Positions 8,195 through 16,514 of a DNA stretch of 64,000 nt are shown here, in pieces. Each line of letters starts with the position of its first letter. The first letter of the stretch is position 1. The stretch spans positions 1,810,501-1,874,500 of the forward strand of contig NZ_CP081844.1 of assembly GCF_019803445.1 (NCBI RefSeq), read 5' to 3'. The DNA is from Caenibius sp. WL. GTDB lineage: Bacteria > Pseudomonadota > Alphaproteobacteria > Sphingomonadales > Sphingomonadaceae. Both the position numbers and the translations under genes were made by a program. The notes below the pieces were generated by a model. The model ran no database searches. It saw only the letters and a list, made by a program, of their open reading frames with translations, and was not told where the DNA came from.

Positions 8195-8887
8195 ATGACC
8201 GAAGAAATCTCCCGCCGCGCCTATTACCTTGAGGAAGGGCCTGAGGCGCTTGGCGATATTATCGATCTTGTTCGGCAGGGCGGTGACTATCGAGCCGAAG
8301 CGATGAAGATCCTGCACGACACGAAGGCGAAGCTGACGCGCGCGGCCCAGAAGGCTGGGGCACTTTCGGAGGACGAGAAGGCCAAGCGCGCCGAGGGACG
8401 GGCTGACGATAAGATCGCCGCGGCGCTGGCCAAACTGGAATCCACGCTGGAGAAGTCGGCGCCGGTGGCCCGTGAAGAATGCATTTCCGCGCTGGCAGAC
8501 TGCGAACGCGCGCTCTTTCGGGCCGCGAAACGGGCAGAGGACATGCAAGACCGATACGAGCGCGTGGAAATCTCGCAGACGCACGGGCCGAAGCTGGAAT
8601 TCACCGGGGTGCTGCTGTGCGAGACCGAATATGAGACGCGCGGTCGCGATAGGCTGAGCGTGCGGCTGGAAATCTGGCAAACGCAGGGCGGCGCGTTGAT
8701 TGCCGCGCGCTATGCCGAACCGGCGGCGCGGGATGGCTTTGAAACCATCGATACCGCTGTTGTCGCGCCGCAAGAAGATGCCCAAGCGATGCGCTTTGCC
8801 GTGATGGATCATTTCCGCTGGGACATGAACGCCCGGACTATGGTCGGCAAGAAGCTTAAATGGACGCTGCGGCAGGAGGTGGCGTGA
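8195..8887 (+). CDS. Hypothetical phage protein with coiled-coil N-half, 230 aa
   Basis: Residues about 25-125 are rich in Ala, Glu, Lys and Arg with heptad spacing. Residues about 125-225 look like a compact alpha/beta domain. AGGAAGGA precedes ATG 8195. No recognised function. Its stop shares a base with the next start (TGATG). Confidence 0.65.
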   Translation: MTEEISRRAYYLEEGPEALGDIIDLVRQGGDYRAEAMKILHDTKAKLTRAAQKAGALSEDEKAKRAEGRADDKIAAALAKLESTLEKSAPVAREECISALADCERALFRAAKRAEDMQDRYERVEISQTHGPKLEFTGVLLCETEYETRGRDRLSVRLEIWQTQGGALIAARYAEPAARDGFETIDTAVVAPQEDAQAMRFAVMDHFRWDMNARTMVGKKLKWTLRQEVA

Positions 8888-9033
8888 TGGGTCTTAACGC
8901 CTGCAATTTCGGCTGGGCGGAATGGACGTTGCTGGCTGTGCTTTTCACATCAGTGCAAATGTTGTTGCTGAGCGCTGTGCTTGTCGCCTGGCGCTTTTTC
9001 AGTCCGCTGACGGAGCAGGGGGAGGGGCGATGA
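8887..9033 (+). CDS. Single-helix membrane peptide, 48 aa
   Basis: One long hydrophobic helix (about residues 11-38) and a short acidic tail. Overlaps both neighbours (TGATG upstream, ATGA downstream), which argues it is translated. Confidence 0.55.
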   Translation: MGLNACNFGWAEWTLLAVLFTSVQMLLLSAVLVAWRFFSPLTEQGEGR

Positions 9034-9338
9034 GCGCTGACACCCCCATCGATCGCGCCGTGCGCGCTTTCCTCAGGCACATGGGCATTCCGCCCGATGA
9101 GCTTGTCCCGATGGTCGGCGGTCGCCCTATACCGGCTGAGCAGGCCTACCAGTTGCCTATTCGCGCCGCATTGGAGGCGCTTCGAGGGCCGAGCGATGCG
9201 ATGGTTGAAGCCGCAAAGCCCGAGGTCCTGATCGACGAGGACGATGGATTTCGCGATATGGAAAAGAGGGCAGCGGCGGTCGGCGTGTGGGAAGCCATGA
9301 TCGACGCCGCGCTGGAGGAAGATCCAGCCAGCGATTGA
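9030..9338 (+). CDS. Hypothetical phage protein, 102 aa
   Basis: Soluble acidic protein containing RAVRAFLRHMG and an acidic second half; no recognised family. Last gene of the plus-strand left arm, converging on the tail genes. Confidence 0.65.
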   Translation: MSADTPIDRAVRAFLRHMGIPPDELVPMVGGRPIPAEQAYQLPIRAALEALRGPSDAMVEAAKPEVLIDEDDGFRDMEKRAAAVGVWEAMIDAALEEDPASD

Positions 9339-9568
9339 AACTGTCGGAACTGAAAGCGAGAGCGTTCCGGATCAAGAACCAATCAAATACCGTGAATGGC
9401 AGATTTCAGACGTTTCTTGCATCTGCGACTAGCCGTCCCCGCGTTCGGATCAAGAATTTTCGGACCCCTACCAGCGTAAACGCCCACCAGCAAAACGGGG
9501 ACGACGCCATGCCCTGCCGCCGCCCCCGTTCTCTCCGGCGCATGGAGAGGCATTCCACGCCGGGAAGG
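9339..9568. other. Convergent gap between early genes and tail genes
   Basis: No gene seen. Contains two near-copies of GCGTTCGGATCAAGAA (about 9362 and 9441), a degenerate leader repeat at 9465-9478, and a stem AACGGGG/CCCCGTT followed by TTCTCTCC that could act as a weak terminator. Confidence 0.4.
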
Positions 9569-12025
9569 TTAACGCCACAATAGGCTTCGCTCGATTTCGG
9601 CTACTAGGGCGGGCGTTCCCCATTCCGCTGTCGGATGCGAATTGTCGGCTCGCACCATCGGAACAGCCGAACCGTCCGCATACTCAACTGGAGTAACCCC
9701 AAAAACTGCTTGCAAATCGACAAAGGCTGCTTGCTTGCCCATTGCGATTGTCCGAACGGCAGAAGCGTAATCAGCGCCAGCGCGAGTAGGCATCCGCGGT
9801 GGTGTGAGCAGCATCAATCCCACTCCATCAATCGCCCCCAGAATATTGTCAGCTATCGTCCCCATCTGTGTGGCGAAGATCGCCGGCGGCACTGTCGCGG
9901 CGTCATCATTGACGCCCAAAAGGTGTGTGTGCAAATCGACAGGGCCCAGCTGCGCATAGCCATCCTGCCAGACCCCGCTGCTCATCGAAGCCTGCCAGTC
10001 ACTTGCTTTCGATCCCGATGATCCGAGCTTGTGAACCACGATGCCATCCCCCGCGCTCTGGAAATCTACCCCGCATAAGATGACCGAACCAGACACCACT
10101 TCAATTTCAAGATTGTCCGTGTTTGCCGCTGCGGAAACGAGCGTTCCCGTGGGAAACGCGGTCAGGCTTAGAAATTGTTGTGTCCCGGCAGTGCCTTGCA
10201 CATTGGTATTGCTCGACCAGGCCCCGCCGTTCCAGCGCCAGCGGATCACACCGTCAGCGGTCCCCGTGAAATGCAGCTTCACGTCGCTCAGTGGTGGCCG
10301 CGATGCCCCGGCGTTATTCCGGATCTGATAGATCGATCCGGCTGCGGAACTGCGCGCATCGCTAATATTTGGGCTGGTGGAACCGGCGTGATAATTGCTT
10401 GTCCAGGTCCCGGCGCGCGTCGCGTAGTAAAGCCCTTCGGCATCGCCCGCCACGGTGTTCGCCGCCGCCCCGGTGAAGCCCATCCCGAACCAGCCTACGC
10501 CGCCATCGCCCAGCAGCGCTTTCAGCCGTTTGGTCAGCGGGCCGATCATGTATTCGCTAAGCGTCGACCAGCTATCCCCGCCCATTGCCATTACAATACG
10601 CGCGGATTGAGCGGGCACCATCATTCGCAGTGATGCCTTGGCACGAAACTTCCGCAAACGGCCAAGATTGGCATAATCAATGTGCGGCGCGGCTTCGGTT
10701 CCAAGGTCTACCGTTAACGCTTCGCTCGGAGCATAGACAGGAATCTCTCGCGGATTGTTCAACAGCAGATGTGTGAACCCAATCCCGATATGCGCAACGG
10801 ATTTCGACCAGGAACCGCTCACAGGGTTGGTGCTTGAATGGTAGTACGATTCGCCCAGGCTATTTGAGAGCGTCGCGAGAGGCGGGCCAAATGCGGCGGG
10901 GGCGCCGCTAGCAGTCAGTGCGTAGGCGGCGAGCAGATATTTCCCACCCGAGAACGCGGCGTTGGTCAGAGTCACGACTGCGCCGCTAACAGGATCTCGC
11001 AAGATGATCTCAACACCAGTCTGCATGTCCAATGTGTCGTTGATCTCGATTGAGCCTACAGCGACCACAGGTGCACTTGCCAGATGGGGGCTCGATCCTG
11101 TTCGAACTACGGCGTGAATAGTCTTCCATCTGCCGCTTTCCCCGAGGCGATCTGTCATTTCCACGCGGATGGCATTGAAGGCGATTCCTGCGGGCGCACA
11201 AAGCTCTGCCCAGCCCATAAAGGGGAGTTGCTTGAGCGAGGTAGTCGAAGAAAGGCTTGGATTCGCTCCTTCCAGCGTGATTGTCTCGGAATCTGCTGCA
11301 ACTGATTGAAACGTGTCGAATCCATAAGCCACTGGCCCCGCAATCTCTTCCACTGCGGATAGCTTGAGGTTTTGATACTCATCGTCGCTGAATGTGGGCC
11401 AGGCGGGTCCCGTCGCCGCATTGCCCTTGTACCCCCAGAATGCTTCGACATTGATCTGAGGCGCTGCCGAATTGCTGTAGGGGTAAAGGGCAATGTTTGT
11501 CGTCCCAGCGGGTATTACGAATGTAGCGGTCATTCGCAAAGGTTCAGCAGACGTTACAGAGGATGCGCTGCCACCATCAGTGAGGAACTGCTTTTGGGTG
11601 TCGATCAGCGTATTTCCGTTGCGCGGTCGGCATGCGCAACTCGCGGCCGCACCGTTTCCAGTCACCAGCACGCGCAATGTAATCAGATCGCCAGGCGCCG
11701 CCCCCAGTTCATCCAGATAGATAACAGGTCCACCAATTCCACTGATGCCCTGGACATTTCGGAGAAGGGCGTTTCCGTCGAAGATTGTTCCCGGAACAAG
11801 GCTGACTGCCGCTGCGCTACCCCAATATCGATCACGGCCCGCAGCGAGAGCACCAGGCGGAAGAAAGCGAAAGAACGGGTCTGGCCACGCGTTTATCTTT
11901 CCCGCGACCATCGAGTGGTCGTAAAGCTCTGTGAAATTGCTATTGGTTTTGACGAACGCATCGCGCAGCGGATCACCGGTCCCATCATCCGGAACCGTGC
12001 CCACGTTGATAATCTGCCTTGCCAT
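9569..12025 (-). CDS. Tailspike/tail fibre with SGNH hydrolase domain
   Basis: An 818-residue receptor-binding protein. Residues 1-37 match the common phage fibre head (GTVPDDGTGDPLRDAF, then NFTELYD). Residues about 475-815 form an SGNH/GDSL domain: block I GGDSWS near 482, block III-like LGVNDD near 700, block V DNSHPTAEWG near 795 with the Asp-x-x-His pair. In phages such domains usually remove acyl groups from capsule or O-antigen. The middle is beta-rich. It is at the distal end of the late operon, a usual place for fast-evolving host-range genes. Confidence 0.85.
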   Translation of the reverse strand: MARQIINVGTVPDDGTGDPLRDAFVKTNSNFTELYDHSMVAGKINAWPDPFFRFLPPGALAAGRDRYWGSAAAVSLVPGTIFDGNALLRNVQGISGIGGPVIYLDELGAAPGDLITLRVLVTGNGAAASCACRPRNGNTLIDTQKQFLTDGGSASSVTSAEPLRMTATFVIPAGTTNIALYPYSNSAAPQINVEAFWGYKGNAATGPAWPTFSDDEYQNLKLSAVEEIAGPVAYGFDTFQSVAADSETITLEGANPSLSSTTSLKQLPFMGWAELCAPAGIAFNAIRVEMTDRLGESGRWKTIHAVVRTGSSPHLASAPVVAVGSIEINDTLDMQTGVEIILRDPVSGAVVTLTNAAFSGGKYLLAAYALTASGAPAAFGPPLATLSNSLGESYYHSSTNPVSGSWSKSVAHIGIGFTHLLLNNPREIPVYAPSEALTVDLGTEAAPHIDYANLGRLRKFRAKASLRMMVPAQSARIVMAMGGDSWSTLSEYMIGPLTKRLKALLGDGGVGWFGMGFTGAAANTVAGDAEGLYYATRAGTWTSNYHAGSTSPNISDARSSAAGSIYQIRNNAGASRPPLSDVKLHFTGTADGVIRWRWNGGAWSSNTNVQGTAGTQQFLSLTAFPTGTLVSAAANTDNLEIEVVSGSVILCGVDFQSAGDGIVVHKLGSSGSKASDWQASMSSGVWQDGYAQLGPVDLHTHLLGVNDDAATVPPAIFATQMGTIADNILGAIDGVGLMLLTPPRMPTRAGADYASAVRTIAMGKQAAFVDLQAVFGVTPVEYADGSAVPMVRADNSHPTAEWGTPALVAEIERSLLWR

Positions 12026-12030
12026 TTAAT

Positions 12031-12162
12031 CTACCTTCTGTCCGAAGTTTGCTGAGTGCTGTCGGTGGTGCGCTCTGCGCTGTCAGCGGTTGGGCCTCTT
12101 GGAGGGACAACACCGGGGGCCCAGCGTCGGAAATACGGGCTGCGCGCGAAATAGTCGGCCAT
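12031..12162 (-). CDS. Small phage protein, 43 aa
   Basis: Starts MADYFARSPYFRRW, then Thr/Ser-rich tail. Fits between two tail genes on the same strand, stopping 5 nt before the tailspike start. No known family. Confidence 0.5.
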   Translation of the reverse strand: MADYFARSPYFRRWAPGVVPPRGPTADSAERTTDSTQQTSDRR

Positions 12163-12174
12163 GCCGATCTCCAA

Positions 12175-12975
12175 TCAGATGAATGAGATGATCTTGAATT
12201 CCTGCTCCAGCGTGCGGGGCTTGCGCACGCCGGCAGCGGCGACCGGTTTTTCCAGCACGCCCATGAACGTGCGCGCCTGCCGGTAGGGGGAAGGCTCCGG
12301 ATCGAAGCAGCAATAGATCACGCCGCGCTTGCCAAGGGCTTCGGTCAGCGGCCGGAACTTGGTCTCGTACTCGGCTTCGGTCTGCCAGCTCAGTGTGAAC
12401 GAAACGGTGCGCCAAATGAGGCCTGGCGTTTCATCGCCCACGCCCCACGGGGTGAATTCGATATCGCCCAGGTCGTTCGGGGCATACTCGTAATCGAGAT
12501 TGTAATAGCGGCTCGGTTCGATCTTTTCGCCGAGCACCAGCCCCGCAGCTTCGAAGTCGCCGGTGTGCCCGGTGATGTCGATCCGCCACCAAACTGCGTT
12601 CACCACATTTGGCAATTCAAGATGCGAGCAATAGAGGCCGTTTGCGGTTGCGCTGGCAGGAACGATGAATGGTTGATCTGCGCTGTCATAGACCGCCGGG
12701 CCGCCATCAACGGCTCCTTCAGACATGCCCAGCCGCAGGCGGATATGGGTTCCCTCCACCGCATTGGCCGCGATCATGGCGCAGAAGTCCACGGGCTGGA
12801 CGTAGCCGAAGTTGCCCTTTGCCCAGACGTTGCCGTTGCCGTCCGTGCGCCAGGTCAGGCCCGGGTCGCGGTTGCGGTTGAGATGCTGGACGCCGTGCCC
12901 GCCGCGCGCGTTGCCGCAGATGACTGTGCCGAGATCCAGCGGGCGGACGAAGATTGGCTTGCGAATGGCTGCCAT
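12175..12975 (-). CDS. Tail-associated structural protein, 266 aa
   Basis: Mostly beta-strand, aromatic-rich sequence; about residues 10-140 resemble a carbohydrate-binding-like sandwich by composition only. GGGGGTAAC precedes ATG 12975. Located among tail-tip genes, so a baseplate or fibre-connector role is inferred. Confidence 0.65.
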   Translation of the reverse strand: MAAIRKPIFVRPLDLGTVICGNARGGHGVQHLNRNRDPGLTWRTDGNGNVWAKGNFGYVQPVDFCAMIAANAVEGTHIRLRLGMSEGAVDGGPAVYDSADQPFIVPASATANGLYCSHLELPNVVNAVWWRIDITGHTGDFEAAGLVLGEKIEPSRYYNLDYEYAPNDLGDIEFTPWGVGDETPGLIWRTVSFTLSWQTEAEYETKFRPLTEALGKRGVIYCCFDPEPSPYRQARTFMGVLEKPVAAAGVRKPRTLEQEFKIISFI

Positions 12976-12977
12976 CG

Positions 12978-13355
12978 TTACCCCCACACCGTGCAACCGG
13001 CTTTGTTGCCGGCAAGGTCGATGGAGAAGTCGCAAACGAGGCCGGGCCGGTTCACACCGCGCAACGGATCGATGTAGCGGGCGATCGGGATGGTCCCGGA
13101 TGCACTCAGCTCCAGCAATTCCTTGACGCCGGCCACCTGCACCGTGAAGCGTCGGCGCTCTTTCGACAGCAGCGCCTGACGGGCGTCGGCAACCTTCTGG
13201 GCGTCAGCGGTATTTTCGAAGAACGTCTCAATCGGATCTTCGCTTTCGCGGGCGAGATCGCCGTAGCGATCCTTCACCGTTCCGCTCGATGCGACGACGC
13301 GGCGCCACTCTTCCATCACGAACCCGATCTGGGCGGGGGTAGCAACCATGGGCAT
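12978..13355 (-). CDS. Hypothetical tail-region protein, 125 aa
   Basis: AAGGAG lies 5 nt before the ATG at 13355. Residues about 40-70 are strongly helical and charged. Its stop is 2 nt from the next start, so the two form one operon. Function unknown. Confidence 0.65.
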   Translation of the reverse strand: MPMVATPAQIGFVMEEWRRVVASSGTVKDRYGDLARESEDPIETFFENTADAQKVADARQALLSKERRRFTVQVAGVKELLELSASGTIPIARYIDPLRGVNRPGLVCDFSIDLAGNKAGCTVWG

Positions 13356-13370
13356 GGTCTCCTTGCGTTT

Positions 13371-13385
13371 GTTCCATTTTCGTTC
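13371..13385. promoter_or_regulatory. LexA (SOS) box GTTC-N7-GTTC
   Basis: GTTC CATTTTC GTTC, a perfect alphaproteobacterial LexA operator, 13 nt upstream of the ATG at 13399 and in front of the SRAP gene pair. It also lies 16 nt upstream of the divergent gene ending at 12978. Confidence 0.75.
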
Positions 13386-13398
13386 TCATGCTGATGGC

Positions 13399-13722
13399 AT
13401 GAGTCGCTATGTCGATGATCTTCGAGTCCCGACCTGCGTTTTCGAGGCGGCCGCCTGGCAGGAGACGGTCAAAATCACCTGTCCTCACGGGCATTCGGTG
13501 GTGCACGATGCGCATGGCCTGTGGTGGTGGTGCTACCGCCGCCGGGTCAGCGACAATTTCCTTGATCTGTGCCGCACGCTTGCATGCAGCCAGTGCAAGG
13601 ATGCGGGGAAGGGCGTCGTGCGCCCGGCCTCCGTTGCCAGGTCGCGGGAAAAGCCAACTGCCGAATTGCCGCTGCCGCCCGAGCGGGAGTGGAAACGTGC
13701 CCTGCGCCGTATCCGGTCCTGA
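13399..13722 (+). CDS. Small Cys/His-rich protein, 107 aa, SOS box upstream
   Basis: Potential zinc-binding protein: Cys and His residues in CPHGHSVVHDAHG (about 29-41) and CRTLACSQC (about 58-66). C-terminus basic. Not recognised. It directly follows a LexA box and precedes the SRAP-family gene by 35 nt on the same strand, so both are probably DNA-damage induced. Confidence 0.6.
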   Translation: MSRYVDDLRVPTCVFEAAAWQETVKITCPHGHSVVHDAHGLWWWCYRRRVSDNFLDLCRTLACSQCKDAGKGVVRPASVARSREKPTAELPLPPEREWKRALRRIRS

Positions 13723-13757
13723 TTGACAGGCCGCCGCGATCGCGACAGCCTCGCACG

Positions 13758-14351
13758 ATGTGCAATCTCTACCGTCTCGATCCGAGCCAGAAGATTTTCG
13801 ATTTCACCCCGGCGGACATCCAGCAATTCAATGTGCCGGTCGATGTCTATCCGACCTATCCCGGGCTGGTGGTGGAAGGCCGCAAATTGAAGCGCATGAC
13901 GTGGGGCATTCCCATGCACTTCAAAGGCAAGGCCAAGCCCGCACCGGTCAACAACGCGCGCGGCGATCGCCTGCGCACCCTATGGCGCGTCCCGTTCGAA
14001 CGCCGCCGGCTGCTCATCCCTGTGAGCCAATGGGCCGAAGCACAGGGCGAGAAGGGGCGGATGACCAAAACATGGTGCAGCGTGCCCGGGCAGGCGCCGT
14101 TCATGGTCGCCGGGATCTGGAATCCCAGCGTGGAATGGGGCGACAGCTATTCGATGGTCATGACCGACAGCAGCCCGCAGATTGCGCATATCCATGATCG
14201 GATGCCGGTGATCCTTGCCCCTGAGCATTACGCGCAGTGGACCGAGGGCACGCCCGAGGAAGCTTTCGCACTGGTGCGGCCATGGGACGGGCCGATTGCC
14301 GTCGATGCTACCGCCGAACTCTGGTCAGCGCGGCGCAAACCGGCAGTCTGA
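13758..14351 (+). CDS. SRAP/HMCES-family protein (YedK-like)
   Basis: SRAP proteins shield abasic sites in single-stranded DNA by forming a crosslink through Cys2. This 197-residue copy starts MCNLYRL, giving Cys2 once Met is removed. It also shows VNNARGD (the Asn motif, usually NARSE), LLIPVSQWAEA (position of the conserved Glu) and HDRMPVIL (conserved His). Length is near the YedK norm of about 220. A LexA box precedes the operon at 13371. A phage-borne, SOS-driven copy within the tail region is consistent with cargo acquired as a unit. Confidence 0.88.
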   Translation: MCNLYRLDPSQKIFDFTPADIQQFNVPVDVYPTYPGLVVEGRKLKRMTWGIPMHFKGKAKPAPVNNARGDRLRTLWRVPFERRRLLIPVSQWAEAQGEKGRMTKTWCSVPGQAPFMVAGIWNPSVEWGDSYSMVMTDSSPQIAHIHDRMPVILAPEHYAQWTEGTPEEAFALVRPWDGPIAVDATAELWSARRKPAV

Positions 14352-14717
14352 CGCCAGGCCAACCTGTTCGGGCGTCAAGCCGAACTCGAACACCGGATCG
14401 ATCGGATCGGTCGCGATGTGCTTATAGTCGGCCTCCATCCGCTTCATCGCCGCCCGGTCCTTCGCCTGCCGGTAGAAGTCCATGTATCCCCAATAGGTGT
14501 TCAGGCGCACCCGCACCGCATGCAGGGCGATATCCGGCCGCTCGAATCCTTCCTCGGCCAGGATGCGCATTTGCTCATCCTCGTCCCCGGTCGCCGCGAC
14601 ACGCTCAACCTGCGCCAAGGTCAGCTTGACGGCATTCAGCGTGTGGTACGCGCGTACCCGGTCGGCCATCGGGGCATGGTCTTCCGGCATTGTGAAGGGG
14701 GCAGGGGTGTCAGGCAT
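14325..14717 (-). CDS. Hypothetical protein with upstream LexA box, 130 aa
   Basis: Helical, charged, soluble protein of unknown family. I chose ATG 14717 because upstream codons read through the shared LexA operator. The box at 14758 lies 40 nt before the start. The 3' end overlaps the SRAP gene by 27 bp, tail to tail. Confidence 0.6.
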   Translation of the reverse strand: MPDTPAPFTMPEDHAPMADRVRAYHTLNAVKLTLAQVERVAATGDEDEQMRILAEEGFERPDIALHAVRVRLNTYWGYMDFYRQAKDRAAMKRMEADYKHIATDPIDPVFEFGLTPEQVGLASDCRFAPR

Positions 14718-14757
14718 ATCCGCTCTCGCGACTCGATTTCGCGCTAAGCCTACACTA

Positions 14758-14772
14758 GAACATTTGCGGAAC
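14758..14772. promoter_or_regulatory. LexA (SOS) box between divergent genes
   Basis: GAAC ATTTGCG GAAC (reverse of GTTC CGCAAAT GTTC). Placed between 14717 (minus) and 14816 (plus), so it can control both. Confidence 0.75.
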
Positions 14773-14815
14773 AAAGTGCTTGACCCGACTCGGTGGCGGG
14801 GAGCATCCGCGTCCC

Positions 14816-15229
14816 ATGGTTCGCCGACAAGTACCCCGCAAGAAGCTCGATGAACGCGCCTTCCCGATCCGGGTGAAGGTGCTGCAGCAGGCCATCGGTC
14901 AGGACTGGCTGCGCCAGGATCGTGTACGCACATGGTTGCGGGAGAATATTGGCCCGGGCGAGTATGCCGATTATTGTGTGGTCGATAACCAGCCGGACGT
15001 GGAAGCGTTCTACTTCCGCTCGCTGGATGCAGCGCAGCGCTTTCTCGCTGCATTCCCGGACTGTGAGCTTGCCGACACCACGCACCGGCTTCAACACCTG
15101 CAAGAGGCGAAGCGGTGGGCGGCGGCAGAGCTCAAGCCCGAGATGCCCCACGATTTCCGCAGAGCGGAGCGTGAGGCCAGAGAAGCGCGCGCCGCCGCCG
15201 AAGCGGGTAGCGATGGCCCGGCCGATTAA
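14816..15229 (+). CDS. Hypothetical charged protein, 137 aa, SOS-controlled
   Basis: Basic N-terminus (MVRRQVPRKKLDER), a globular centre and an Ala/Glu/Arg-rich C-terminal helix. ATG 14816 is preferred over a TTG at 14780 that lies in the promoter region. No known family; its position next to a LexA box and the SRAP pair suggests DNA-damage-linked expression. Ends over the last bases of the spanin gene. Confidence 0.6.
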   Translation: MVRRQVPRKKLDERAFPIRVKVLQQAIGQDWLRQDRVRTWLRENIGPGEYADYCVVDNQPDVEAFYFRSLDAAQRFLAAFPDCELADTTHRLQHLQEAKRWAAAELKPEMPHDFRRAEREAREARAAAEAGSDGPAD

Positions 15230-15834
15230 CGGTTCGGATCAACCGCCCGCTGCTTTTCCACCCAGGTAATCAGACCATCCAACTGGATCGCCTGTTCTGT
15301 CGCGATCAGTCGCCGGTCGAGAGAAAGTCCAGCACCGCCGGACGCTTCATCAGTTCTGCCGGTGGTTGCGGCAAGCCCGGGCACTGGCTCGCCTGCGGGC
15401 GCACCGGCAGAACTGCCTCCCCCCGAAAGTCCTGCTTGCCCGCGCAGGCGCCGGGCAGCAGTGCGAGCATCGGCAAGGCGGCGCGCATAATCGCGGCGTA
15501 TTTCATCGGTGATTTCCTCTTGCTGGGCCGTCACGCGGGCGAGCCGTTCGGATTCCATCCGTTCGGCGTCCGCCTGCGCATCGGCATAGGCTTCCTTCGT
15601 TGCGGCATGTTTGGCGGCCTCGGCATCGCGCTGAGCGCGGACTTGATCCAGATCGATGCGCAGCACAGCCAGTTCCTGCTTGAACCCCCGCATGATGCAG
15701 GCGGGCTTCTCGCCGGGCGCGGTGTTCGCGCACCATATCCCCTCGATCCGCACAGTCTGGATCGACAGGCCGACAAGGAACAGGACAGCCAGGCCGCCGA
15801 ATATCTTGCTGGTGAGGGCGGTGAAGGGGTTCAT
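15226..15834 (-). CDS. Inner-membrane spanin (Rz-like)
   Basis: A 202-residue protein with one N-terminal membrane helix (about residues 10-27), then a long periplasmic coiled coil (about 55-135) and a Gly/Ala/Pro linker. This is the shape of Rz i-spanins, which with an outer lipoprotein disrupt the outer membrane at lysis. Start ATG overlaps the endolysin stop (ATGA). A second reading frame inside it encodes the partner. Confidence 0.75.
   Translation of the reverse strand: MNPFTALTSKIFGGLAVLFLVGLSIQTVRIEGIWCANTAPGEKPACIMRGFKQELAVLRIDLDQVRAQRDAEAAKHAATKEAYADAQADAERMESERLARVTAQQEEITDEIRRDYARRLADARTAARRLRGQAGLSGGGSSAGAPAGEPVPGLAATTGRTDEASGGAGLSLDRRLIATEQAIQLDGLITWVEKQRAVDPNR
15306..15506 (-). 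CDS. Outer-membrane spanin lipoprotein (Rz1-like), embedded
   Basis: A 66-residue frame wholly inside the Rz gene but in a different phase. It has a signal peptide (MKYAAIMRAALPMLALL), then PGAC as a variant lipobox with Cys at about residue 21, then a proline-rich stretch CPGLPQPPAELMKRP typical of o-spanins. Nested Rz/Rz1 pairs are known in lambda. Expression is inferred from this architecture. Confidence 0.65.
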   Translation of the reverse strand: MKYAAIMRAALPMLALLPGACAGKQDFRGEAVLPVRPQASQCPGLPQPPAELMKRPAVLDFLSTGD

Positions 15835-16514
15835 TTCAGCACCCTCAAGCCGCCGATACATACACGGCGTTCGCGCTCGCGGCGCGCCACCAGACCTTTG
15901 ACGACACGCCCACCGGCCTTGTTCCACCAGGTCAGCGCTTCGCAGCCGCTGTCATAGGCTCCCGCGTTGAAGCGGCTCGCGCCCGTCGATCCGCAGTAGC
16001 GCCGCACGCCCACGTTGTAGGCAAGCGACACAGCGGCAAAGCGCGGCCCTTCGCGGCGGCGCTCGATCGTGGGATTACTGGAAAGCGCCAGTCCCGGGGT
16101 GCATTTCATCACGCCTTGCGCATGTGCGATCAGCTCTTCTTCGAGCATAGCCGCGCATTGGGCTTCGGTGAATTGCTGGCCCGCCTTGATGGGCTTGCCG
16201 CGATAGGTGGTGATGCCGTCGCAGGCCGTCGCAACGCCGACGATATCGAGATACGCGCGCAGATACTGCTTGCCGCTGATATGGCGAACCTGCAGCGTGC
16301 CGTCTCGGCCAACGCTCGCTTCCACCTTCCGGCCGGATTCCTCCGTTGGGATGAACTGGCCCAGCGCCGCAGCAACGCCAGCGCCGACGATCACCGCCAG
16401 CGTAACCTTGCCCGGCTTACGTTCGGCTGTGGGGGCGAGGGGTTCGATCGGCGGCGGGCTGACCGGTTCGGCGCGGCCGTCCGGGCGGCGGGTGAAATAA
16501 TCAAGCAGTCCCAT
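15831..16514 (-). CDS. SAR-type endolysin, GH24 lysozyme family
   Basis: Peptidoglycan-cleaving lysozyme, 227 residues. After a proline-rich 35-residue lead, a weakly hydrophobic segment (VTLAVIVGAGVAAALGQFIP) fits a signal-arrest-release anchor. The GH24 core follows: YLRAYLDIVGVATACDGIT matches the Asp and Thr of the E-8-D-5-T triad; the rest (AQCAAMLEEEL, SLAYNVG, WWNKAGG) is typical. The expected catalytic Glu is Ser or Gly here (HISGKQYL). Start ATG lies inside the holin-candidate end. Confidence 0.85.
   Translation of the reverse strand: MGLLDYFTRRPDGRAEPVSPPPIEPLAPTAERKPGKVTLAVIVGAGVAAALGQFIPTEESGRKVEASVGRDGTLQVRHISGKQYLRAYLDIVGVATACDGITTYRGKPIKAGQQFTEAQCAAMLEEELIAHAQGVMKCTPGLALSSNPTIERRREGPRFAAVSLAYNVGVRRYCGSTGASRFNAGAYDSGCEALTWWNKAGGRVVKGLVARRERERRVCIGGLRVLK

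Noticed and set aside
14780-14815. TTG start for the gene at 14816
   Set aside because: It would put coding sequence next to the LexA box in the likely promoter; ATG 14816 is better.
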